In this document: positions 6,510 through 15,400 of the stretch, one piece after another
Layout of the letters: every line of letters begins with the position of its first letter
Numbering within the stretch: position 1 is the stretch's first letter
From: Candidatus Eisenbergiella merdipullorum
GTDB taxonomy: Bacteria; Bacillota; Clostridia; Lachnospirales; Lachnospiraceae
NCBI GenBank assembly: GCA_019118445.1
Contig: DWYY01000038.1
Span: 1-46,613 of the forward strand
Reading direction: 5' to 3'
Length of the DNA stretch: 46,613 bases
Notes under the pieces: generated by a model
Seen by the model: only the letters and a program-made list of their open reading frames with translations
Database searches by the model: none
Told to the model about the DNA's origin: nothing
Made by a program: the position numbers and the translations under genes

Positions 6510-9500
6510 GAGTTTTTATTTCAAAAGCATGAAATTCCACCATAAATGTGCCATCTTTTACAGGCAGTTTGCTATCGGCCTTCTCCAGGAGATCAGCCTG
6601 CCGCACTTTGGCCGTCTTCCATGCGGGAGACAGGACAAGTCTGACCTTCTGCGGGCATCCTGCGGCTTCATAAAGGCGGAACACCATTTTCCCGCTTCCG
6701 TCCTCCGAAAGCTTTGCGGCCTCCAGAAGGACATGACAGGAACGGTCTTTCCCATCCTCCACTGTAAGGGTAAACGGAGAAATCTTTTCTGCAAGGCGGT
6801 CAGCCTCAGACCGCAGACCGGCGTCCAGATGGGATCTGCGGTTAAACCGCACCGCTCTCTGTGCCACTTTTGCATCCTGGAAGGAACCCGCAAACGGGAA
6901 GCAGGCATAGGAGAATTCCTGGAGCCCCTGATCCGCGTGCATATCCGGCATCAGGGGAGAACGCAGCAGCGTCAGGCTGATCCGGTCTTCCTTTGCGCTG
7001 TAGCCGTACTTGCAGTCGTTTAACAGGGCAATCCCGCTCCTGCCGTCCTCCAGCACGCTGTAGCGGTGGCCGCAGACCTCATAGCGGTCCTTTTCCCACT
7101 GATAGGAACGTGTGGTCGGCCGGGCATACGCGCCGAAGGCAACCTCTCCCGTCACATGGTCCGAACGGACGGAGGAAGGGAAATCCACTTTCAGCATGCG
7201 GTGTCTCTCATGCCAGTCGATCCTGGTGTGAAACTCCACCATGCATCCGTCTTCACTCAGGCAGATGATCTGGGTCAGCAAAGAATCCTTGAGGCTTCCT
7301 TCCAGCCTCCAGGCGGGACGCCCCTCAAAGGTATCCTCTGTTATACTCCAGCTCTTGGTATCCAGCACGTCTTCCTCCTTTTCATACATGCTGCCAATCT
7401 CCCAGGCATCATAATAGGAGTTCACGTTCCGGTAAAGGCGGAAGGTATTCATGGGCTCTCCCACGGCCTCCCAAGGCTCTCCGTCACGAAGCGCGCGCAG
7501 GCTCATCACCTGTCCCGCCCCGTTCAGCCGCACGGTAAGACTTTCGCTCAGGAGCAGATATTCCTCTTTCTCGCGCATGCGCTTCTGTGCGGGCATGCGC
7601 TTCTGCGCGGCCTTATCAGGAAGAGCTTCTTCCGCCGCCTCGGGGAGGGTCTCCTTTATCTCTGCGAGAATTTCCCTAAGCAGTTCTTCGCTCTCCCCTG
7701 CGACAGCGGCAAGCTCCGCTTCCGCTTCTTCATGCACACGCTCGATACCGGTTCCCGGAAGTACATCATGAAATTCCTGCATAAGCAGCCGGTCCCAGAG
7801 GCCGCGCAGTCTGCCGCAGCGTTCCATAGCGGAAGCAACGTCGGAAGTTTTCTGCGTTTCTCCCTTTTTTTCTGCGACCTGTATCTGTCTTCCCGCTAGG
7901 ACCGTATTCCAGTATTCCGCTTCCTTCAGCAGGCATTCCGCCCGGCGCACGCCCAGCTTTGTTTTCGCCTGCGCCGTATAGGTGCCGCGGTGCCAGGCCA
8001 GATACAGCTCGCCGGTAAACACATTTTCCGTTCCCCTTTTTTCAAGGGCTTTGAAATAGGAAACCGGGCTTTCAAGCTTCACCCTCGGAGCGCCCTCCAA
8101 GTCGATACAGCGCTGCGCCGTTTCCACCAGCTCCCTGGTCGGTCCGCCGCCGCCGTCACCGTAACCGTAAGGATAGATCATGCCCTCGATCCCTTCGTCC
8201 TGAATGCGGTCCTCCTCCCAGCGGCGGATCATATCTCCGGGTGAAAGGGGAGCATTGTTTTCCTTATAGGTATGCGCCAGCACGCGGCTCCCGTCGATAC
8301 CCTGCCACCAGAAATCATTATAGGGGAACGGCTCGCATTCCGGGTCCTGGCGGATCATTTTCTGGGTGGCAAAATAGGGCACGCCGCACTGCGTCAGTAT
8401 CTGCGGAAGCGCGGGGGTAAAGCCGAAGCAGTCAGGCAGCCACGCCAGGCGGCTGTCAACGCCGAACTCCTTTCGGAACCACTCCTTGCCATACAGGACC
8501 TGTCTCACCAGGCTCTCCCCGCATGGCATATTGGTATCGCTTTCCACGTAAAAAGCGCCTTCCGGGATCATCCTTTCTTCCGCCGCCTTTTCTTTTACCC
8601 GTTTCCAGAGCTCCGGATAGGATTCCTTCAGATACTCCAGCACCGGAGGTTCACACAGCAGGAACTGATAGTCCGGATATTCCTCCATCAGCGAAAGCTG
8701 GTTGCTGTAGGTGCGCGCAGCCTTCCGTCTCGTTTCCTCCAGTGTCCACAGCCATGCCAGGTCCAGATGGGACTGGCCAAACACGGTAAATTTCGGGGCT
8801 GTGGAACCATTTGTGCAGGAAAGAAGGGGTTTTAGGACCTCATCCGCCCGCACAAGGGATTCCGCCAGTTCTTCTTCGGGAAGTTCAAAATCTGCCAGCA
8901 GGGTAAATTGCTTCAGCCCTTCCGTCACCTTCATGGCCCGCAGAGAACGTTCTGGCAGGCGGGACAACAGCGAGTACAGCGTCAGATAATCCATCGCTGT
9001 CTGGAAGATCTCTTCCTGCCATATCGCAGCAAAGGAGGGCCCGGTCACCACTTGGCAGATGTCCTCATCAGAAAAAGGCTTCTCTCCCTTCCGGCAGAAA
9101 CAGCCGGCTTCCATTCTCGGCCCATGGCCTGCATAGCATTCCGCCGCGATCCGGAAGGTCTGCCCGGCTTTCGCATTTCTCGAAAGCGTCACGTTCGTAT
9201 GCTTCTTGTCCACGGCCCCGCTCTCTTTTCCATTGACCCAGACCAGCATTTCTTCGCCAAAGCCCGGTAAAAAGACCAGCCGCTTTCCTTCCAGCCTTTG
9301 CGGGACCGTCCATTCCGCAAAGAACCAGCCGTATTCCCAATAATGCCCCCAGGCCATACCGGGCACAATGGGCTTTGCTTCACGCTCCGCCCGCTTTGTC
9401 GCCTGCTCCAGGGTAAGTCTTTCTTTTGTGAAAAATCCGGTGATCTTCAGTTCCTCTTCCGGGAGCCAGTAATGCTTAGGAAATTCCTGCGCCCACATGG

Positions 9501-9549
9501 CGAACCGGTCCCTCCACTGTCTTCCGGGATATATGTCCTGTCTATTCAT
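6490..9549 (-). CDS. Alpha-mannosidase, GH38
   Basis: The 1019-residue product is a large intracellular GH38 enzyme with no signal peptide. The catalytic (alpha/beta)7 domain starts near residue 255 with the zinc motif GQSHLDLAWLW (D263), has the nucleophile Asp in WLPDCFGF (D373) and a Gly-rich YGYGDGGGGPT loop. A beta-sandwich C-terminal half follows, and an N-terminal accessory beta domain precedes it (about 1-240). It should hydrolyse alpha-mannosides from N-glycans or mannan fragments. ATG 9547-9549 has GGGAGGAA five bases upstream; a GTG one codon earlier is too close. The first eight bases overlap the end of the HAD-GH105 gene, indicating translational coupling. A short tandem repeat at 7575-7610 encodes a duplicated AQKRMP. 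Confidence 0.93.
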   Translation of the reverse strand: MNRQDIYPGRQWRDRFAMWAQEFPKHYWLPEEELKITGFFTKERLTLEQATKRAEREAKPIVPGMAWGHYWEYGWFFAEWTVPQRLEGKRLVFLPGFGEEMLVWVNGKESGAVDKKHTNVTLSRNAKAGQTFRIAAECYAGHGPRMEAGCFCRKGEKPFSDEDICQVVTGPSFAAIWQEEIFQTAMDYLTLYSLLSRLPERSLRAMKVTEGLKQFTLLADFELPEEELAESLVRADEVLKPLLSCTNGSTAPKFTVFGQSHLDLAWLWTLEETRRKAARTYSNQLSLMEEYPDYQFLLCEPPVLEYLKESYPELWKRVKEKAAEERMIPEGAFYVESDTNMPCGESLVRQVLYGKEWFRKEFGVDSRLAWLPDCFGFTPALPQILTQCGVPYFATQKMIRQDPECEPFPYNDFWWQGIDGSRVLAHTYKENNAPLSPGDMIRRWEEDRIQDEGIEGMIYPYGYGDGGGGPTRELVETAQRCIDLEGAPRVKLESPVSYFKALEKRGTENVFTGELYLAWHRGTYTAQAKTKLGVRRAECLLKEAEYWNTVLAGRQIQVAEKKGETQKTSDVASAMERCGRLRGLWDRLLMQEFHDVLPGTGIERVHEEAEAELAAVAGESEELLREILAEIKETLPEAAEEALPDKAAQKRMPAQKRMREKEEYLLLSESLTVRLNGAGQVMSLRALRDGEPWEAVGEPMNTFRLYRNVNSYYDAWEIGSMYEKEEDVLDTKSWSITEDTFEGRPAWRLEGSLKDSLLTQIICLSEDGCMVEFHTRIDWHERHRMLKVDFPSSVRSDHVTGEVAFGAYARPTTRSYQWEKDRYEVCGHRYSVLEDGRSGIALLNDCKYGYSAKEDRISLTLLRSPLMPDMHADQGLQEFSYACFPFAGSFQDAKVAQRAVRFNRRSHLDAGLRSEADRLAEKISPFTLTVEDGKDRSCHVLLEAAKLSEDGSGKMVFRLYEAAGCPQKVRLVLSPAWKTAKVRQADLLEKADSKLPVKDGTFMVEFHAFEIKTLLISLK
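7575..7610 (-). repeat. 18-bp tandem repeat inside the GH38 gene
   Basis: Two adjacent 18-bp units (7575-7592 and 7593-7610) differ at one base. They encode a repeated six-residue AQKRMP/R segment in a linker between the catalytic and beta domains. The repeat keeps the frame and looks like a recent slippage duplication. Confidence 0.7.
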
Positions 9550-11182
9550 CACTTCCTCCCAAACCGTTTTCGATCAAAAACAGGATCGCAAGGGCCTGCC
9601 CGTAAGGCATGGGCTGAAGAGGGATCGTCTTATAAAAATCCTTTGAGGTCCTTCCCATCGGTGTTCCATAGGATACCTGGCCTACCACACCGTCCTCCGA
9701 GATCAAGGAAAGGATCGGACGAAGCGCCTTCTTTGCGACCTTCTCCCACTTTTTGTCCAGAAGTCCCGTATGTACGCCGCGCAGGATCCCGTAGGCAAAG
9801 CCGCAGGTAGCGCTCGCCTCCTCATAGGAATCCGGATCATCCAGCAGCGTGTGCCACATGCCGCTTTCCGCCTGGCAGTCTGCCAGAGCGCTGACCTGGT
9901 TCTCCAGAGCACCCTTCAGGATCCTTTCAATGGGCTCCGGGCATTTTAATGTACTTAATAATTCAGGAATCGCTATCGTGATCCAACAGTTGCCCCTGCC
10001 CCAGAAGGCCCCGGCAAAATTGTTATGCTCCAGAAAGGTCCAGCCGTGATACCAGAAACCCGTCTTTTTGTCCTGCAGATATTTCATATGAAGCAGGAAC
10101 TGGTACTGCGCCTCATCCTGATAATCCTTGCGGTCAAGGATCCTCCCCATGTTGGCGAGGAACAGCACCGTCATGAACAGGGTGTCGTCCCAAAGCTCCT
10201 GCTCGTTCCAGTCATCAGAGGTCTGATGCTGGATGCCGCCTTCCTGCGTCCTGGGCATTTCATTCATGATCCACTCCGCAGCCTGACGGCACGGCTTCAT
10301 GTATTCCTCGCTTTTTAAATACTCCGCCAGATAGGACATCACCAGATAGGGAGCGATCGTATTCACATTTGACGGCGGGAAGCCCACTTTCTTCTGGTTG
10401 TCATAATATCTGGTGAGAATATCCAGATACTCTTTCTTTCCCGTTGCGGAAAACAGCTTCCAGATGCCCACCAGCCCAACGCCCTGCGTCCATTCCCAGT
10501 GCGCGTATTTTTGAAGCTCTTCCTCAGAAATATGCTTCTTTTCCTTCATATTCTTCATGAACTGCGCATCGTCCTCATACAGGATCGGGACGAACGCGTC
10601 CACGAGAAGGTCCAGTTTTTTCTTTGCTTCCTCTTCCATCTTCAAATCCTCCTCAAGTTCGTTTTCCAAGCTGTCCAGCAGAGGGATCAGCTCCGAAGGA
10701 TGCTTCACCGTATAGTCCGGCTTCCAGTCCTTTTCCTCAAATTCGTGGAAATACCGGGGAGACCAGTCCAGCCAGATTGAAGTGATCCCGAAACGGTTTG
10801 CGCCAGCCACATCCTTTTTCAGATTGTTGCCGATCATGACGATCCTCTTTTTATCCTTATCCGTCAGGCCCAGCTGGTCCATGGCAGTCTGAAACATGAT
10901 CTGCGCAGGCTTCTGCTGTCCCACCGTCTCCGACACCACCCAAGCGTCAAAACAGCTTCTCAGCCTGTTTTCCCGATAGACATTCTGAAAGGATTCCTCT
11001 TCTCCGTCCGCCACCAAGGCAATGGTATAACCATCATCGTCGAGCTGTTTCAGCACACTGCCCGCATCTTCAATGAAATCCGCCCGCGTTATGATCCCGT
11101 CATCCCGGTACTGCTGTGTCGCCTCATCGATGATCGTATCACCGCTGTCCGTAAAGATAATCAACGATTTCTGTTTATTCAT
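9542..11182 (-). CDS. Fusion of a HAD-like domain and a GH105 unsaturated glucuronyl/galacturonyl hydrolase
   Basis: The 546-residue product has two parts. Residues about 1-185 look like a HAD hydrolase: IIFTDSGDTIIDE with a candidate nucleophile Asp, and IVMIGNNLKKDVAGANRFGITSIWLDW as the C-terminal HAD motif. The second acid of the usual DxD is shifted (DSGD). After an acidic linker, residues about 205-540 form an (alpha/alpha)6 GH105/GH88-like barrel with HWEWTQGVGLVG, NEQELWDDTLFM (candidate catalytic Asp), FWGRGNCW and CGFAYGILRG. GH105 enzymes release the unsaturated uronate end of pectin or glycan fragments. ATG 11180-11182 follows GGGAG; a start 20 codons upstream lacks a good site. 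It is coupled to the GH38 gene downstream. Confidence 0.85.
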   Translation of the reverse strand: MNKQKSLIIFTDSGDTIIDEATQQYRDDGIITRADFIEDAGSVLKQLDDDGYTIALVADGEEESFQNVYRENRLRSCFDAWVVSETVGQQKPAQIMFQTAMDQLGLTDKDKKRIVMIGNNLKKDVAGANRFGITSIWLDWSPRYFHEFEEKDWKPDYTVKHPSELIPLLDSLENELEEDLKMEEEAKKKLDLLVDAFVPILYEDDAQFMKNMKEKKHISEEELQKYAHWEWTQGVGLVGIWKLFSATGKKEYLDILTRYYDNQKKVGFPPSNVNTIAPYLVMSYLAEYLKSEEYMKPCRQAAEWIMNEMPRTQEGGIQHQTSDDWNEQELWDDTLFMTVLFLANMGRILDRKDYQDEAQYQFLLHMKYLQDKKTGFWYHGWTFLEHNNFAGAFWGRGNCWITIAIPELLSTLKCPEPIERILKGALENQVSALADCQAESGMWHTLLDDPDSYEEASATCGFAYGILRGVHTGLLDKKWEKVAKKALRPILSLISEDGVVGQVSYGTPMGRTSKDFYKTIPLQPMPYGQALAILFLIENGLGGSDE

Positions 11183-11241
11183 CTGTTCACTCCCATCTGC
11201 GCTTTCGCGCATTTTTTGCTTTACAATTAAAATCTTACACA

Positions 11242-11258
11242 AAATATTGCATTTTTTG
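11242..11258 (+). repeat. 17-bp direct repeat flanking the AraC gene, upstream copy
   Basis: AAATATTGCATTTTTTG recurs at 12398-12414 in the same orientation. Both copies are followed by TTTTTC after one or a few bases. It may be a regulator site, as it covers the araC -35, or a simple AT-rich coincidence. Confidence 0.4.
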
Positions 11259-11274
11259 CGTTTTTCGGTATACT
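11247..11274 (+). promoter_or_regulatory. Candidate promoter for the AraC regulator
   Basis: TTGCAT (11247-11252), a 16-base spacer and TATACT (11269-11274) precede the AraC start by about 90 bases. A short hairpin with CTGCGG/CCGCAG arms lies in the leader. The -35 is embedded in the repeated 17-mer 11242-11258. Confidence 0.5.
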
Positions 11275-11277
11275 AAA

Positions 11278-11301
11278 ATTATATAGCCAATTCCCGGGTC
11301 C
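11278..11301 (-). promoter_or_regulatory. Candidate promoter for the HAD-GH105/GH38 genes
   Basis: On the minus strand a perfect TATAAT (11278-11283) faces away from the AraC promoter. A 17-base spacer leads to TTTTCG, a poor -35. The divergent promoters nearly touch, so one regulator bound here could control both directions. Confidence 0.4.
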
Positions 11302-11365
11302 GAAAAACTGCGGCTAAAAGACCGCAGCAACAACAACCGACATTTTACAGAAAGCAGGTAACCTT

Positions 11366-12310
11366 ATGATAAATCCAATCCATTATGAAGAAAAACATTT
11401 TATCATCGTTAACGACATTTCCAATAGCCTGTTTTATTTTTTTGATTTTGACAGCCGTTCCAACGCCAAGAATATGGAATTTGAGCATTTCCATTCCTAC
11501 TATGAGATCCATATCCTCTTGAGCCCGAACGCCCTGCATTTCATAGAAGGGATCCCCTATCACATCCAAACGAACGACTTCGTCCTGCTGCCGCCTTCCC
11601 TTCTACATAAAACAAGCTATCCCGAAGGAGAACCGTCCAAGCGCCTCATCATCACCTTCATGTACCGCAAGGACGGCTACGGATTCAAGGATTCCTATGA
11701 GGAAATCCTCACTCCCTTCCATGAGTCTCTGCCGATCTACCGTTTTCCGGACGAGCAGCTTTCCGTTCTGACCGGGCTGCTCAACCGCATCGTGGAGCTT
11801 TCCAACCATGCCGGGACCCAGGAAATAACCGGGACCAACGAACTGGTCCTGCACAGCATCTTCACAGAATTCCTTTTCTGCCTGAACCTTTTCCGGAACG
11901 ACAATATTTATAAGAAGGAACACGTGGACGATACCGTTTCCGAGCGCATCTACGCGGTCTGCAACTACATCCACACCCATTATATGGAAGAGCTGACGTT
12001 AGATGACCTTGCCAAGCAGGCCTGGATGAGCCCTTATTATCTGTCTCATCAGTTCAAGCGCATCACCGGCTACACCATCACGCATTATGTCCATCTGGTT
12101 CGCATCCGCAACTGCCAGTTCCTTCTGATCAACAGCAAAAAAAAGATCACGGAAATTGCTGCCGACTGCGGGTTTACCAGCTTTTCCCAGTTCAACCGGG
12201 TCTTCCGCAAGTTCTGCGGAGAATCGCCTTCCGATTATCGAAGGAGCCGTTTCCCCGGCACGGATTCTTCGGCGTCCCAACCGAAACCGTCCCTTTCACC
12301 TACCGTTTAA
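11366..12310 (+). CDS. AraC-family transcriptional regulator
   Basis: The 314-residue product has an N-terminal cupin-like sensor domain, with HFHSYYEIHILLSPN and DFVLLPPSLLHKT typical of sugar-sensing members. The two-helix-turn-helix AraC domain lies at about residues 195-295: LTLDDLAKQAWMSPYYLSHQ is the first HTH and ITEIAADCGFTSFSQFNRVF the second, and it ends with GESPSDYRRSR. It is divergent from the HAD-GH105/GH38 genes across 183 bases and most likely controls them, possibly with the inositol operon further down. ATG is at 11366; the ribosome binding site (GCAGGTAACC) is weak. Confidence 0.9.
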   Translation: MINPIHYEEKHFIIVNDISNSLFYFFDFDSRSNAKNMEFEHFHSYYEIHILLSPNALHFIEGIPYHIQTNDFVLLPPSLLHKTSYPEGEPSKRLIITFMYRKDGYGFKDSYEEILTPFHESLPIYRFPDEQLSVLTGLLNRIVELSNHAGTQEITGTNELVLHSIFTEFLFCLNLFRNDNIYKKEHVDDTVSERIYAVCNYIHTHYMEELTLDDLAKQAWMSPYYLSHQFKRITGYTITHYVHLVRIRNCQFLLINSKKKITEIAADCGFTSFSQFNRVFRKFCGESPSDYRRSRFPGTDSSASQPKPSLSPTV

Positions 12311-12397
12311 ACGGCCCGGCCCGGAACCCTTTGTTCACTATGCAGTGTACTTTTCCATAGATAATTTATCTACCCGTAAATTGTCTTTCCATGTCTT

Positions 12398-12414
12398 AAA
12401 TATTGCATTTTTTG
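12398..12414 (+). repeat. 17-bp direct repeat flanking the AraC gene, downstream copy
   Basis: Second copy of the 17-mer at 11242-11258, in the 181-base gap between the convergent AraC and helicase genes. The gap also holds a short palindrome (TAGATAATTTATCTA, 12358-12372) and a weak GGACA/TGTCC hairpin, but no gene. Confidence 0.4.
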
Positions 12415-12491
12415 TTTTTCTTGGACAGAAAGACATTTGTCCGGCAATGACACACAATATCCGGCCGCCGATAGTATGGAGCTGCTGACGT

Positions 12492-15400
12492 TCATTCCGC
12501 GGGCGCCTTTTCCAGATATTTTCCCACCGCACTCTCCCGCAGAGTCCCGTCCAGAATCGGCTTCTGTGGAGGCTTATCCTTCAGGAACAGATTTTTGAGC
12601 AGATGATCCATATCCTTCCAGGAAAACGGTTCGCTGTGGCAGCACTGATTTCTCAACTGAGTACATTCCAGAAGCCTTGCCGCATATTTTCCCCACCAGG
12701 CAATATCATACTCTGCACGTCCCAGCGCCTTCATACAGGCCGCAAGCTTTTTCCGGTTTTCCTGGCGTCCAAATATCTGGGCAAAAGTACCAAGCGCCAG
12801 CTTCTCCTTTTTTGCTTCGCTAAGAACGATCCTTCCCTTCACCTTCTCGTCCGGGACCTGCTTCTTCAGCCCCTCATAAAAGCACTCCTTCACCTGCAGC
12901 TCAACCGCCTTGCAGAACAGGATCCCGCAGCAGGAGGCATCCATTTCCCTTATACCAAACTGGTTTTTCAGACTTTTCAAGAGGGAATAGAGCCTGATCC
13001 CCCACTCCACATTCCGCTTTACCTGTCCATCCAGAGCGTTGAAGGCTTCGCGGGTAAACCCATACCCTGCAAGCTGCTCATCCGTTACCTCCTTCAACAG
13101 CAGCCCGGCCTCACTCAGCTCATCCAAATAGATATCCGTCCTGAAAAAAATATCCGTTCCGGCTTCCCCATTTTCTGCCAGCTCCAATGAAAATGCTTCA
13201 GCCGCAGGAAGCTGAGATGCATACTGCCGGGCTTTTTCCTTCCTCTTTTCTTCGCTTTCCTGCGCGTTATAAACAGCATCCCCCAATTCCCGCAGCGCAT
13301 AGGTATCAAGCAGCCGCTTGGCCTGCCTGACATACTCGTTCTCCATCCACGCCGCCTCGTCTCCGACCACATACAGGCGGTATTTTGCACGGGTGACTGC
13401 CACGTTCACCAGATTGCTGTTCACCCACCGCACTGCCCCTTCCGCCTCTTTGCCCGCATCACAGCCCAGGAGGAAGATCACCTCATCCGCCTCCATGCCC
13501 TGAAAGGTATGGACCGTTCCGATGCAGGAATACATCCATTCCCTCACCAGCTCCTTTTTCTGAGCCAGCACGGAAACGGGTTCTTCCCGGAAATGCCGCT
13601 CGATCTGCGCTGTCATGCCGCTTTTCACCGTAGTAAATGGCGTAATGATAAACAAGCTCGGCGCATCGCTTTTGGAAAATGCAAGTTTCAAAATCTCAAG
13701 AACACGTCTGCCCTGTTCCTCCACATAATGGTTTTTCTGCCCTCTTTCCTTCCCTTTCACATTGATCCAGCGGGAACCAGCATAGCAGAATCCTGCAGCC
13801 TTGCTGGGCTTAGGCGGACGGGTCTGCTGTTTCATGGTGTTGTTATAAGAAATCAGGTTGGATATTTCATACATGGGAGATATACATCTGCGATGCACCA
13901 CCAACGGACAGCCCACCCATTCCTCCTCATTTCCCTCTCCCTCCAGCCAGGTGCCATAAGGATTGATGATATCCGCAAGCTGCTGGACGGAAAGCTTCTT
14001 GGGCTTATAAGGCAGATAGACCGGCTCCTTATAAGCCTTCCTCAGCAGAGCCAGATCATCCGTTACAACAGGCTCAACCTGTCTTGGATCGCCCACGATG
14101 ACCGCCCTCCTGCTGCGAAACAGCGCGCCTACCGCCATCTGCGGCGGAGCCTGACCCGCTTCATCCACGATCAGCGTTCCCAGGACACCGGGATTCCGGA
14201 TGTCCTTCAAGAAAGACGCGACCGACGCAAAGGTAGTAGAGATGACAGGCACCAACAGAAATAACGACTGTAGGAGCGCCCCAAAACATGCTTCCCGGTC
14301 CTGAGGATGAAAAGTGACCTTCTTCTTTTCTTCATCTTCCAGCCTCTCCTGCCAGAGCAGTCCCAGGTTTCGGAAATTTTTCAAGCAGCAGGAAGAGGAT
14401 AGGACAAATTCCTTGTTCAGCCTGAGCGCATCGCAGAAAAGCTTCTCTCTTTCCCGGTTGTAGGCCGAGGTAAACCACAGGTTCGCCACCTGTGCCTGGG
14501 TGCTTTCTTTTTCCTTTCCGGAAAGAAGCCCATCCATAAAAGTTCCGTCCAGCGGCGTAAAGGCCCGGGTATCGGAAAACGTCCTCACCCCTTCTATCTT
14601 CTTTTTATAGGCATTCTGAGCTTCCACAATGGCCGAAAAGCAGCTCTTTTGTTTTGCTTCACAGCTAACGGCAGCCGTCTGCGCGTCTCTGCGCATGTTC
14701 TCCAGCTTTTTGAGAACTCTGTCATCTTCCTTTTGCTCTTCTTCTGTCTGCTCCAGAAGCCGCGCGGCTTCCTCGCATTCTTGCTGATATTCCTCCATTA
14801 CAGAATGGAGCCCTTTCACTATCCGCTTCTTTTCTTCCGCCTGTTGTCGGTATCTGGCTGCCAGCTCCTTCTTCGCTCTGACCGCTTCTCTGTTGAAAAG
14901 TCCTGCAAGGAGTCCCATCCCCGTCCCAGCCTGCACAGCGTTTTTCAGGCATTCTTCCACTTCCTGTTCCGCCGCGCGGACCGCCGCTTCCGCTTCTCTG
15001 CAAGCCTGTTCCTTTTCGGAGAACTCCTGTTTTTGCTGTTTAGCCCTTTCATTCAATATGGAGCAGATTTTTCTCTGTTCTTCCAGCTTTCCCGCACAGT
15101 CCTCCACAAGCTTTCGGTCCTGCTTTGCCTTTTCCTCCAGCTTCTGCGCTCTGTCCCGCAGGCTGGCGCAGGTTTCCCTCATCTCTCTTTCAGCCGTGCA
15201 CAACGCCTCCAGCTCCTTTTGCAGCTGTTCCACTTTTTTCTTCTGCGTAAGGAAGCTTTGACGCGCCGCTTCATAAGGGCGCTCTTTTATGATCTCTTTT
15301 CTGTAGAAGTCCGTATCCAGCGGCTGCAGCACGCTCCGATAAAACCTGTGGATGTTGCTCTTTTTCCCCAGAGCCGCCGAAATCAGCCCCCAAGCCTCTT

